64,000 bases of DNA from Flavimarina sp. Hel_I_48 (GTDB taxonomy: Bacteria; Bacteroidota; Bacteroidia; Flavobacteriales; Flavobacteriaceae), in the NCBI RefSeq assembly GCF_000733945.1, contig NZ_JPOL01000002.1, positions 2,357,001 through 2,421,000 of the forward strand, written 5' to 3'. The stretch's first letter is position 1. Each line of letters starts with the position of its first letter. A program made the position numbers and the translations under genes. A model generated the notes under the pieces. It searched no databases and was not told where the DNA came from. It saw nothing but the letters and a program-made list of their open reading frames with translations. This document shows positions 1 through 6,989 of this stretch, piece after piece.

Positions 1-728
1 ATCACTTTATGAAGCTGCTGCAGGGCCACTTCTTCCACGCGGTAATCAAATTCTACAACGAGCAATTGTTCTTTTTCATCCTGAAGTTCCGCAAGGCGTT
101 TGTCTGCAACTATAATCCCGTGGTCTATAATTATGGCGCGATCACAAATGGCTTCCACTTCTTGCATGATATGGGTTGACAGCAGCACCGTTTTTTCTTT
201 TCCAATGGTCTTTATGAGTTCGCGGATATCTACAAGTTGATTGGGGTCCAGCCCCGTTGTGGGTTCATCGAGAATAAGCACTTCCGGATCGTGCAATAGG
301 GCAGCGGCAAGGCCCACACGCTGGCGATAGCCCTTGCTGAGGGATTGTATTTTTTTATGCGCTTCGGGCAGGAGGCCGGTGCGCTCAATAAGTTCGTCAA
401 TTTTAGGATTTTTCAAATGATGCAGCCCCGCGTTGAACTTTAGGTACTCGCGTACGTACATATCCAGATACAGGGGGTTGTTTTCGGGAAGATAGCCCAC
501 GCTTTGCTGAACCTTTTTTTTTGAAGTAGCCATGTCATAACCGTTTACCTTGACAATTCCCGAAGTAGGGGAAATGTATCCCGTAAGTATTTTCATCATC
601 GTGCTTTTGCCAGCACCATTAGGACCCAAAAAACCAGTTATTTCCCCTTTTTTTATAGTGAAACTTATAGCTTGAAGTGCCTGTTGTGTGCCGTAGCTTT
701 TAGACACTTCAGATACGGTTATAGACAT
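1..728 (-). CDS. gldA: GldA, gliding-motility ABC transporter ATPase (3' end outside the window)
   Basis: ATP-binding subunit of the ABC transporter that, with GldF and GldG, is needed for flavobacterial gliding. Read on the minus strand from ATG at 728-726; 242 codons are present and the C-terminus (probably about 55 residues) lies beyond the left edge. Visible motifs are Walker A GPNGAGKS at residues 35-42, a divergent signature LSKGYRQR near residue 130 (the usual LSGGQ is replaced, as in the GldA/NatA-like group), Walker B VLILDEP near 151 and the switch histidine in STHIM near 186. It is transcribed divergently from the aromatic amino acid operon. A general ABC-2 export ATPase is the alternative; the gliding assignment rests on overall resemblance and on gldB/gldC elsewhere in the window. 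Confidence 0.85.
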   Translation of the reverse strand, partial: MSITVSEVSKSYGTQQALQAISFTIKKGEITGFLGPNGAGKSTMMKILTGYISPTSGIVKVNGYDMATSKKKVQQSVGYLPENNPLYLDMYVREYLKFNAGLHHLKNPKIDELIERTGLLPEAHKKIQSLSKGYRQRVGLAAALLHDPEVLILDEPTTGLDPNQLVDIRELIKTIGKEKTVLLSTHIMQEVEAICDRAIIIDHGIIVADKRLAELQDEKEQLLVVEFDYRVEEVALQQLHKV

Positions 729-1081
729 TTTTTGCTTTTGTTGACCGGTTAATTAAAAGGGTATAACGCATTATGATTCAATTTGTTCTTAATGAGGATT
801 CAGGTTCAAAATTATAGAAATAGAATTAATTCGTTTCAGTTTGTCCCTTTAATCGCAAAATACACAGACTACTTGGCACTGAAAGTAGCGCCAAAGTGAG
901 TTGGCAAAAATAAGATTAAGTAGCTTGTGCTGCCTATTTTTAACAATCCTGATGTTCTGATGGTATCAATTTCTTAAAAATATTCCATCAAACTACAAAT
1001 ATGTTAAAAATCAAGAATATTTAATAGATTTAAAATGCGTTCCTATTATTTTTTCTACTTTAGCGACTCATTTAACAGCAA
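729..1081. other. Divergent intergenic region, gldA / aromatic operon
   Basis: AT-rich spacer of about 350 bp with no credible ORF. A minus-strand match to the -7 box TAnnTTTG lies at 814-807 (TAATTTTG), suitably placed for gldA. On the plus strand the best -7 candidate is TACTTTAG at 1056-1063, one mismatch from consensus, which would start transcription around 1070, just before the leader ORF at 1082. No convincing -33 TTG was found for either. Confidence 0.35.
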
Positions 1082-1153
1082 ATGCTCAACCTACGTTATT
1101 TCTGGAACCGTTATTACTTCTTTTTCTTTGGGAAAGAGGCGGGACCACTATAG
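1082..1153 (+). CDS. Aromatic-rich leader peptide of the phe/tyr attenuator
   Basis: A 23-codon ORF, ATG 1082 to TAG 1151-1153. Residues 6-16 read YFWNRYYFFFF: nine aromatic residues in eleven (five Phe, three Tyr, one Trp). It sits 91 bp upstream of pheA and is followed 25 nt later by an intrinsic terminator. An A-rich stretch (aacagcaa) precedes the ATG, normal for Bacteroidota initiation. The composition matches the operon's products Phe and Tyr, so the inferred role is regulatory: a ribosome starved of charged aromatic tRNAs stalls here and changes the fold of the downstream RNA. The peptide itself probably has no function. Family knowledge: classical leader-peptide attenuation of pheA, trp and his operons. 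Not tested experimentally here. Confidence 0.85.
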   Translation: MLNLRYFWNRYYFFFFGKEAGPL

Positions 1154-1207
1154 CGATAGGTATAGTAAAAAATATTCAGGTCCCGATGTATAATCGGGGC
1201 CTTTTTT
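1140..1207 (+). promoter_or_regulatory. Transcription attenuator with mutually exclusive hairpins
   Basis: CGGGACC at 1140-1146, the last codons of the leader ORF, is perfectly complementary over 7 nt to GGTCCCG at 1179-1185, which is the 5' arm of the terminator. A ribosome that reaches the stop codon at 1151-1153 would cover 1140-1146 and let the terminator form. A ribosome stalled on the aromatic codons at 1097-1129 would leave it free to form the antiterminator. The geometry is seen in the sequence; the mechanism is inferred from classical attenuators. Confidence 0.8.
1179..1207 (+). terminator. Attenuator terminator upstream of pheA
   Basis: Stem GGTCCCGAT (1179-1187) pairs with ATCGGGGCC (1193-1201), 9 bp with one G-U pair and a 5-nt loop, followed directly by six T residues (1202-1207). 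This is a strong rho-independent terminator placed between the leader peptide and pheA. Confidence 0.9.
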
Positions 1208-1209
1208 AG

Positions 1210-1227
1210 TTTCCGCCAATGCGGAAA
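1210..1227. repeat. Palindrome TTTCCGC-caat-GCGGAAA
   Basis: Perfect 7-bp inverted repeat with a 4-nt loop just after the attenuator T-tract and 17 bp before the pheA start. It shares the core TTCCGC-N4-GCGGAA with sites at 30000-30015 and 45423-45438. Confidence 0.7.
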
Positions 1228-1244
1228 AAACAAAACGAAATGCA

Positions 1245-2069
1245 TTGAAACATATAGTAGCAATACAAGGTATAAAAGGCTCCTTTCACCATCAGGTGGC
1301 ACAGGATTTTTTTAGTGAAGATGTCGCCGTACTTGAGTGCCGCTCCTTTCAGGATGTGGTGAACAGCTTACTGGCGGGTACCAGTACAGACGCGGTGATG
1401 GCCATTGAAAACAGTATTGCGGGAAGCATCATTCCCAACTATGCGCTTATTGATGAATATGACCTCAATATTGAAGGTGAATATTATTTACCCATAAGCC
1501 AAAACCTTATGGTACTTCCGGGTCAAAAGCTGGAAGATCTCAAAGAAGTCTGGTCCCATCCCATGGCTATATTACAATGTCGGGAATTTTTTAAGGGAAA
1601 AGAGCATATCAGGCTTATTGAAGATGATGATACCGCTGGTGCGGCCAAACGGGTTATGGATGAAAAGGCCATTAATGTAGGGGCTATCGCCAGTAAAATT
1701 GCGGCAAATATCTATGGTCTTGAAATCATAGCGCCAGATATGCAAACGATAAAAGATAACGCTACCCGTTTTTTTATTTTGAACACCAATGGCCGGAGCA
1801 ATACGGAAACGCCGGACAAAGCTTCCGTAAAATTTCTTACGGACCATAAAAGGGGAAGTCTAGCCGCGGTGCTCAATGTCATGAGCGATTGCAGGCTCAA
1901 CCTTACTAAAATACAATCCCTGCCCGTTATTGAAACACCCTGGATCTATTCCTTTTTTGTAGACGTGACCTTTAAGGATTACAGGCATTTTGAAAAAGCC
2001 AAAAAATTATTAGGCATCATGGCCAAAAAATTTGAAGTATTGGGCGAGTATAAAAACATGAAAAAATGA
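1245..2069 (+). CDS. pheA: Prephenate dehydratase (monofunctional, with ACT domain)
   Basis: Converts prephenate to phenylpyruvate in phenylalanine synthesis. 274 residues: dehydratase domain about 1-182 with the catalytic Thr-Arg-Phe at 174-176 (in NATRFF), then an ACT domain about 193-270, which in the family binds Phe for feedback inhibition (GSLAAVL near 204, SLPV near 225). The start is TTG at 1245; no in-frame ATG occurs before the conserved N-terminus IQGIKGSF. No chorismate mutase domain is fused here; that activity is on the DAHP synthase encoded downstream. The stop overlaps the next ATG (ATGA at 2066). Expression is predicted to be controlled by the attenuator ending at 1207. Confidence 0.95.
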   Translation: MKHIVAIQGIKGSFHHQVAQDFFSEDVAVLECRSFQDVVNSLLAGTSTDAVMAIENSIAGSIIPNYALIDEYDLNIEGEYYLPISQNLMVLPGQKLEDLKEVWSHPMAILQCREFFKGKEHIRLIEDDDTAGAAKRVMDEKAINVGAIASKIAANIYGLEIIAPDMQTIKDNATRFFILNTNGRSNTETPDKASVKFLTDHKRGSLAAVLNVMSDCRLNLTKIQSLPVIETPWIYSFFVDVTFKDYRHFEKAKKLLGIMAKKFEVLGEYKNMKK

Positions 2070-3211
2070 TCAAGCCAGCAAACCGCTTACAACAGACTAC
2101 CGAATATTATTTCTCACGCAAACTAAAAGAGGTACGTGCGCTCGCCGCTGCCGGAAAGCCTATCATAAACATGGGTATAGGCAGTCCAGATCTTGCGCCA
2201 CCAGATCAGGTAATCAAGGCCTTGACAGATGCCATGAAAGACGGGCACGCACACCAATATCAAAATTATAAGGGTTTGCCGCAATTGCGTGAGGCAATGG
2301 CAGATTTTTATAAGAAAAGTTATTCGGTAGTGCTTGATCCTGAAACCGAAATTTTACCTTTAATGGGGTCAAAAGAAGGGATTATGCATATAAGTATGGC
2401 CTTTTTAAATGCTGGTGATGCGGTTTTAATCCCTAATCCTGGGTATCCTACCTATACATCAGTTACAAATTTGCTGGAGGCGACACCCCTTTATTATGAA
2501 CTGGATGCAGAAAATAACTGGTTGCCAGATTATAAAAAACTGGAAGAGCGCGACCTTAGCGGGGTAAAATTAATGTGGGTCAATTACCCGCATATGCCCA
2601 CGGGCGCTACCGCTACTGCTGCAGATTTTGAGGAATTGATCGCGTTCGCGAAAGCCAGAAATATCCTTGTCGTCAATGATAACCCCTACAGTTTTATCCT
2701 TAATGACAAACCGCTTTCCATTTTAGACGCGCCCGGCGCTAAAGAGGTCGCCCTTGAGCTTAATAGTCTCAGCAAATCGTTCAATATGGCCGGCTGGCGC
2801 GTGGGTATGGTGTTAGGCGCAGAGGTGTACATAAACGATATTGTGAAAGTCAAAAGCAATATGGATAGCGGTATGTTCTATGGAATTCAGCAAGGAGCCG
2901 CAGCTGTTTTAAAAGAAGGCGAGGAATGGTTCGGTAAACTGAACAAGATTTATGAAAAACGCCGACAGCGGGTCTGGGAACTGGCAGAAAAACTCAACTG
3001 TACCTTTGATAAAAATGCCGTAGGTCTTTTTGTCTGGGCAAAATTGCCCCAAGGAAGTATGGACGCCGAAGCATTTATAGACGAAATATTGATCGAAAAG
3101 AGCATTTTTATCACTCCGGGGACGATTTTTGGCGATCAGGGAGCAGGATATATCCGTTTTTCCCTTTGCGTAACCGAAGAAAAAGTTGAAGAAGCGATAA
3201 GCAGATTTTAG
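2066..3211 (+). CDS. PLP-dependent aminotransferase (class I/II) of aromatic synthesis
   Basis: 381-residue fold-type I aminotransferase. The PLP lysine is K237 in SLSKSFNMAGWR. The usual NPxNPTG motif appears as NYPHMPTG (173-180), with the second Asn replaced, a variant I associate with this subfamily but did not check by alignment. Position between pheA and tyrA, with a 4-bp overlap with pheA, suggests it transaminates phenylpyruvate and hydroxyphenylpyruvate (or prephenate) to give Phe and Tyr. Homologues are often labelled aspartate or LL-diaminopimelate aminotransferase, so substrate choice is inference from context. Confidence 0.85.
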   Translation: MIKPANRLQQTTEYYFSRKLKEVRALAAAGKPIINMGIGSPDLAPPDQVIKALTDAMKDGHAHQYQNYKGLPQLREAMADFYKKSYSVVLDPETEILPLMGSKEGIMHISMAFLNAGDAVLIPNPGYPTYTSVTNLLEATPLYYELDAENNWLPDYKKLEERDLSGVKLMWVNYPHMPTGATATAADFEELIAFAKARNILVVNDNPYSFILNDKPLSILDAPGAKEVALELNSLSKSFNMAGWRVGMVLGAEVYINDIVKVKSNMDSGMFYGIQQGAAAVLKEGEEWFGKLNKIYEKRRQRVWELAEKLNCTFDKNAVGLFVWAKLPQGSMDAEAFIDEILIEKSIFITPGTIFGDQGAGYIRFSLCVTEEKVEEAISRF

Positions 3212-3262
3212 TCACCCTGGCCCTTAAATGGGAGACTAATATTTTTACCATTGAAAGTAGTA

Positions 3263-3428
3263 GGCGGCTGAGTAAATTTATTTAAGCGCAGCGTAAATTA
3301 ATTTGAATAGAATATAACAGGCAGGCGGCTGAGTAAATTTATTGAAGCGCAACATGAATAAATTTGAATAGAACACAATAGGCAGGCGGCTGAGTAAATT
3401 TATTGAAGCGCAGCGTAAATAAATTTGT
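3263..3428. repeat. 61-bp tandem repeat, about 2.7 copies, upstream of tyrA
   Basis: The unit starts GGCGGCTGAG at 3263, 3324 and 3385, giving an exact 61-bp period; the third copy breaks off near 3428. Each unit contains AAATTTATT followed 13 nt later by AATAAATTT (one or two bases differ in copy 1), so each can form a 9-bp AT hairpin around a GC-containing loop (GAAGCGCAGCGTA). Each also ends in TAAATTTG or TTAATTTG, matching or nearly matching the Bacteroidota -7 box, although the nearest TTG is only 14 nt upstream. The array fills the aminotransferase-tyrA gap. Confidence 0.85.
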
Positions 3429-3445
3429 ACCGAAGCCCCGTTCAA

Positions 3446-3478
3446 AATAATAATAGGAATAGCAATAATAGTAATAGC
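3446..3478 (+). promoter_or_regulatory. AATARN hexamer leader of tyrA
   Basis: AATAAT AATAGG AATAGC directly followed by AATAAT AGTAAT AGC abuts the GTG start. The same period-6 A-rich leader precedes dtd, dnaG, ftsL, ftsW and murG. It is likely an unstructured translation-initiation region that stands in for a Shine-Dalgarno site. Confidence 0.6.
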
Positions 3479-4339
3479 GTGGAAGATTTCAAGAATATAT
3501 TTATCATAGGCGTAGGGCTTATAGGTGGTTCGCTTGCGAGGGATTTTAAACGTTTATTGCCAGAAGCCCAGCTTTACGGTATAGATTCAAGCAATGACCA
3601 TCTGGAAGAAGCTGTTGGGCTCGGGGTAGTAGCGCATTCCGCAGGACTTGAAGATCTGCACAAAGCTGATCTTGTGATCCTCGCGGTGCCCGTGGACCAG
3701 GCCAATCTCTTTTTGCCACCGGTACTTGATGCCGTAGGTGATGAAGCGCTGGTCATAGACGTAGGTTCCACAAAAAGCAGTATTTGTGATGCGGTGGCAG
3801 AGCATCCTAAGCGCCGTAACTTCCTGGCCGCGCATCCTATTTCTGGTACAGAATTCTCTGGTCCCACCGCTGCCATAGAATATTTGTTCAGTGGTAAAAC
3901 GATGATTATCTGTGAGGTTGAAAAAACAGCTTTCAAATTGCAGGAAAAAGCGCTTGCGCTCTTTAGCGCCTTGAACATGCGCCTTCGCTATATGGATCCG
4001 CAGTCGCACGATAAGCATATTGCCTATGTGTCGCACCTTTCTCATATTTCCAGCTTTATGCTGGGAAAAACCGTTATGGAAAAGGAAAAGAACGAAAAAG
4101 ATATCTTTGATATGGCCGGTAGTGGTTTTGCTTCTACAGTGCGTCTCGCTAAAAGTAATCCCGCTACGTGGACGCCCATTTTCAAGGAGAACAAAGTGCA
4201 TGTGCTCGAGACACTTTCAGAATATATACAGAACCTTAAAACGTTCAAAGACCTTCTGGAATCAGACGATTATGAGAGCATTTATACCGAAATTAAAAAT
4301 ACAAATCACATAAAATCAATACTTAAAGGAATCTCTTAA
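3479..4339 (+). CDS. tyrA: Prephenate dehydrogenase
   Basis: Oxidises prephenate to 4-hydroxyphenylpyruvate for tyrosine synthesis. With the GTG at 3479 the protein has 286 residues and begins MEDFKNIFIIGVGLIGGS, putting the Rossmann GxGxxGGS at 11-18 as expected. A longer frame from TTG 3425 would only add an Asn-rich tail translated from the hexamer leader, so I reject that start. Later motifs include HPISGTEFSGP and the helical C-terminal region with SHLSHISSF. It lies in the phe/tyr operon, after the 61-bp repeat array, which may separate or modulate its expression. NAD versus NADP use is not decided. Confidence 0.9.
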   Translation: MEDFKNIFIIGVGLIGGSLARDFKRLLPEAQLYGIDSSNDHLEEAVGLGVVAHSAGLEDLHKADLVILAVPVDQANLFLPPVLDAVGDEALVIDVGSTKSSICDAVAEHPKRRNFLAAHPISGTEFSGPTAAIEYLFSGKTMIICEVEKTAFKLQEKALALFSALNMRLRYMDPQSHDKHIAYVSHLSHISSFMLGKTVMEKEKNEKDIFDMAGSGFASTVRLAKSNPATWTPIFKENKVHVLETLSEYIQNLKTFKDLLESDDYESIYTEIKNTNHIKSILKGIS

Positions 4340-4368
4340 TTGGCAAAAAGCCGTAAATTTGTAACATT

Positions 4369-5460
4369 ATGGAAAACAAGAAAGAACTTAGAAATTGGCT
4401 AGACGCCTTCAATTTGGACCATCCTTTAGTGATTGCAGGTCCTTGTAGTGCAGAAACCGAAGAGCAAGTGCTCAAGATAGCACACCAACTTAAAGATACT
4501 GATGCCACCGTATTGCGTGCCGGTATCTGGAAACCACGTACCCGCCCGGGAATGTTTGAGGGTGTGGGTGCGCTGGGACTTAAGTGGCTTCAAAAGGCCA
4601 AGGAGGAAACGGGTATGCTCATTACCACAGAGGTAGCAAATGCAAACCATGTAGAGCTTGCTCTCAAGCATGATGTTGATATTTTATGGATAGGCGCACG
4701 TACCACTGTTTCCCCATTCATCGTTCAGGAAATCGCTGATGCGCTCAAAGGAACTGACAAACCGGTACTTGTCAAAAACCCGGTAAATCCAGATTTGGCG
4801 TTATGGTTGGGCGCTGTAGAGCGTTTCTACACACAGGATATTAAAAACCTTGGCGTTATTCACCGCGGTTTTTCCACGTATGAAAAAACGAAGTACCGTA
4901 ACAATCCAGAGTGGCAATTACCTATTGATCTACAAAACGAATTCCCAGATTTGCCACTTATTTTAGATCCTTCGCACATTGCCGGGCGTCGCGATATTAT
5001 ATTTGATTTGTGCCAGACTGGTCTTGACCTCAACTATGATGGGATTATGTTTGAAACCCATTACGATCCAGACAATGCCTGGAGTGATGCGAAGCAGCAA
5101 ATCACGCCAGAGCGTCTTATCGAGATCATGGTAGATCTTAAAATACGTAAGGAAGTAGGTACCGAAATGGAATTCAACAATAAGTTGAGCACCATGCGGA
5201 CGCAGATTGACGTGATAGACCACCAACTTATAGAAACGATGGGCAAGCGTATGAAAATCGCTGATTCCATTGGGGAATTGAAAACACAAAATAATGTTGC
5301 CATTCTACAAACTAAACGTTGGAATGAAATTCTGGGCGCAATGATCCTGGAAGGTGAGCAGCACGGGCTAAGTGAAGAATTTATCCTTAAAGTGTTCAAA
5401 GCCATTCACCAGGAATCTATCAATCACCAGAAAAAGATTGTTAGAATGGAAGAGGCGTAG
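4369..5460 (+). CDS. Bifunctional DAHP synthase / chorismate mutase (type II)
   Basis: 363 residues, two enzymes in one chain: 3-deoxy-7-phosphoheptulonate synthase (about 1-260; IAGPCSAET, KPRTRPGMFEG, HIAGRRD) catalysing the first shikimate step, and an AroQ-type chorismate mutase (about 270-360; MRTQIDVIDHQLIETMGKRM) making prephenate. The fusion supplies the mutase that PheA and TyrA lack here, so the operon runs from pathway entry to Phe and Tyr. In related fusions the mutase domain also senses prephenate to inhibit the synthase. ATG at 4369 lies 29 bp after tyrA. A TAAATTTG box sits at 4354-4361, but its position gives no usable spacing to a -33 element. Confidence 0.93.
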   Translation: MENKKELRNWLDAFNLDHPLVIAGPCSAETEEQVLKIAHQLKDTDATVLRAGIWKPRTRPGMFEGVGALGLKWLQKAKEETGMLITTEVANANHVELALKHDVDILWIGARTTVSPFIVQEIADALKGTDKPVLVKNPVNPDLALWLGAVERFYTQDIKNLGVIHRGFSTYEKTKYRNNPEWQLPIDLQNEFPDLPLILDPSHIAGRRDIIFDLCQTGLDLNYDGIMFETHYDPDNAWSDAKQQITPERLIEIMVDLKIRKEVGTEMEFNNKLSTMRTQIDVIDHQLIETMGKRMKIADSIGELKTQNNVAILQTKRWNEILGAMILEGEQHGLSEEFILKVFKAIHQESINHQKKIVRMEEA

Positions 5461-5575
5461 GTAGAGGTTGATCTTTTGAGCTGAAAATCTGGAAAGCGCC
5501 CTCACAATAAAACAAATTATGCCTAATAACCTGAATTTTACAAATTAAAGTTATTTGGCTAATTTACTTTTTAAT

Positions 5576-5660
5576 GGGCGTTCCCCTGTGGGTCGGGCTT
5601 TACGTTGCAATCTTTTTGCTCGTGCCTCGCAAAAAGGATTTCCACTTCAATCCCTAACGC
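5576..5660. repeat. Flavobacterial intergenic repeat (GGGCGTTCCCC ... CCCTAACGC)
   Basis: A GC-richer island in AT-rich spacer, starting GGGCGTTCCCCTGTGGGTCG and ending CAATCCCTAACGC, with an internal 8-bp hairpin CTTTTTGC (5612-5619) / GCAAAAAG (5629-5636). From memory, near-identical sequences are scattered between genes in many Flavobacteriaceae. Only one copy is in this window, so repeat status is knowledge-based. Confidence 0.5.
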
Positions 5661-5768
5661 GAAAATTTTTTTCGATCTAATTGGACAGTTGTGAAAGTGC
5701 ATACTAATCTTTTTCAGTAGCAATAGAATTATTTCAGAAAGAATAAAAGAAATATTTTTTCAATATCA

Positions 5769-5801
5769 AAAACGGTTTTCAGTCCCTGAAAGCCGTTTTT
5801 T
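5769..5801 (+). terminator. Strong intrinsic terminator
   Basis: 14-bp stem AAAACGGTTTTCAG (5769-5782) with CTGAAAGCCGTTTT (5786-5799), one G-T pair, 3-nt loop, T-rich on both sides, so it may work in both directions. It ends the aromatic operon transcript. Confidence 0.85.
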
Positions 5802-5821
5802 GCGTTGCAGCGGTAAAAACA

Positions 5822-5853
5822 CCCTATTTTTAGCCGAAAATAGGGTAGTTTTG
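5822..5853 (+). promoter_or_regulatory. Inverted repeat abutting a -7 box, upstream of rsgA
   Basis: CCCTATTTT (5822-5830) and AAAATAGGG (5837-5845) form a perfect 9-bp inverted repeat with a 6-nt spacer. The next eight bases, TAGTTTTG (5846-5853), match TAnnTTTG. The symmetric site covers where a -33 element would be, so it could be an operator, or an RNA hairpin if transcription starts upstream. Confidence 0.45.
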
Positions 5854-5877
5854 TACAATAAATCTCAAAATTAATTC

Positions 5878-6828
5878 TTGAAGGGAACAGTCTATAAATC
5901 AACAGGAAGCTGGTACACGGTAAAAGCGGAAAACGGCAAGTTTTATGATTGCCGTATTAAAGGAAAATTCCGTCTAAAGGGCATAAAAAGCACGAATCCG
6001 GTTGCAGTGGGCGACCACGTAGAATATGAGTTGGAAGAAACCAGTGACACGGTCACCGGAGTCATAAAAACCATTCAGGAGCGAGAAAATCATATTATCC
6101 GTAAATCAGTAAACCTTTCTAAACAAACCCATATCATCGCGGCAAATGTTGACCTTGTTTTTTTGGTAATTACGCTCAACAATCCGCCTACATTTACTTC
6201 TTTTATAGACCGTTTTCTGGTAACCTGCGAGGCGTATCATATAAAAGCGGTATTGTTGTTCAATAAGATTGATACCTATACCCTTGAGGAAAAAGGGGAA
6301 ATTAAATATCTGGCGGAAATGTACCGCAGGATTGGTTATACCTGTCTGGGAACTTCGGCCATAACCGGCACCAATGTGGATGAGGTTAAGACGCTGATGA
6401 CTGGCAAAACCAGCATGTTTGCGGGACATAGCGGCGTAGGGAAGTCAACACTGGTCAATGCGATTGAACCTACGCTAGATCTCAAAACAAAGGCCATTAG
6501 TGAGCAGCATGCACAAGGCCAGCATACCACGACCTTTGCAGAAATGTATGATCTTGATTTTGATGCACGAATTATAGATACGCCGGGTATAAAGGGTTTT
6601 GGCGTGGTGGATATTGAAAAAGAAGAGCTGGGAAGTTATTTTCCGGAGTTTTTTGCATTGAAAGAACATTGTAAATTCAACAATTGCCTACATCTGGAAG
6701 AACCGCATTGTGCGGTAAAAAATGCACTGGAAAATGACGAACTCGATTGGTCACGTTACCGCAGTTATGTGCAGATTTTAGAAGGCGATGATGAAGGGTT
6801 TCGCCGGGATATTTATGATTCCCCCTAA
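5878..6828 (+). CDS. rsgA: Ribosome small-subunit-dependent GTPase A
   Basis: Circularly permuted GTPase that acts in late 30S maturation. 316 residues: OB-fold N-terminal domain (1-75), GTPase motifs in permuted order with G4 NKID near 129, then G1 GHSGVGKST near 183 and G3 DTPG near 230, and a C-terminal zinc knuckle CKFNNCLHLEEPHC near 264-277. The start is TTG at 5878, the only one giving the standard N-terminus. The last codons (YDSP) and stop lie inside a C-run/G-run palindrome (6818-6844), so the very C-terminus has been shaped by that element. Confidence 0.95.
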   Translation: MKGTVYKSTGSWYTVKAENGKFYDCRIKGKFRLKGIKSTNPVAVGDHVEYELEETSDTVTGVIKTIQERENHIIRKSVNLSKQTHIIAANVDLVFLVITLNNPPTFTSFIDRFLVTCEAYHIKAVLLFNKIDTYTLEEKGEIKYLAEMYRRIGYTCLGTSAITGTNVDEVKTLMTGKTSMFAGHSGVGKSTLVNAIEPTLDLKTKAISEQHAQGQHTTTFAEMYDLDFDARIIDTPGIKGFGVVDIEKEELGSYFPEFFALKEHCKFNNCLHLEEPHCAVKNALENDELDWSRYRSYVQILEGDDEGFRRDIYDSP

Positions 6829-6844
6829 TCCCCAAAGGGGGAAT
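6818..6844. repeat. C-run/G-run palindrome overlapping the rsgA stop
   Basis: ATTCCCCCT (6818-6826) and AGGGGGAAT (6836-6844) form a perfect 9-bp stem with loop AATCCCCAA. The TAA of rsgA is at 6826-6828. Same family as 41484-41508, 42815-42838 and the two copies inside icmF. Confidence 0.75.
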
Positions 6845-6960
6845 GTCAAAAGTGTTTCAGGTTGCAAGTTGCAAGTTTTGAAGCAGGCATTCTACTAGGT
6901 TTTGCCGAGTAAGGAAACCTTCTTGTAGGTCTTATTTACAAAATACATCCCTAAAATTCT

Positions 6961-6989
6961 AATAGCAATAAAAATTACAATAGTAAAAC
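6961..6989 (+). promoter_or_regulatory. AATARN hexamer leader of dtd
   Basis: AATAGC AATAAA AATTAC then AATAGT AAAAC runs straight into the ATG. It is the only member of the leader family in this window that precedes an ATG. Confidence 0.5.

Larger units (their letters stand above)
5461..5877. other. 417-bp intergenic region between the aromatic operon and rsgA
   Basis: Holds an 85-bp repeat-like element (5576-5660), a strong terminator (5769-5801) and an inverted repeat with a -7 box (5822-5853), all listed separately. No ORF worth reporting. The operon's own terminator is therefore about 310 bp after the last stop codon. Confidence 0.6.

Noticed and set aside
1240..1248. Two-codon ORF ATG-CAT-TGA overlapping the pheA TTG start
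   Set aside because: Could in principle couple reinitiation to pheA, but a 9-nt match is easily chance and nothing else supports it.
3263..3428. CRISPR array
   Set aside because: The 61-bp units are contiguous tandem copies with no unique spacers, and no cas genes are present.
3425..3478. Longer tyrA frame giving an Asn-rich N-terminus
   Set aside because: The extra residues come from translating the AATARN leader; homology to TyrA begins at the GTG at 3479.
4354..4361. TAAATTTG box as an internal promoter for DAHP synthase
   Set aside because: The only nearby TTG is 11 bp away, outside the 17-23 bp spacing, and the box is 7 bp from the start codon.
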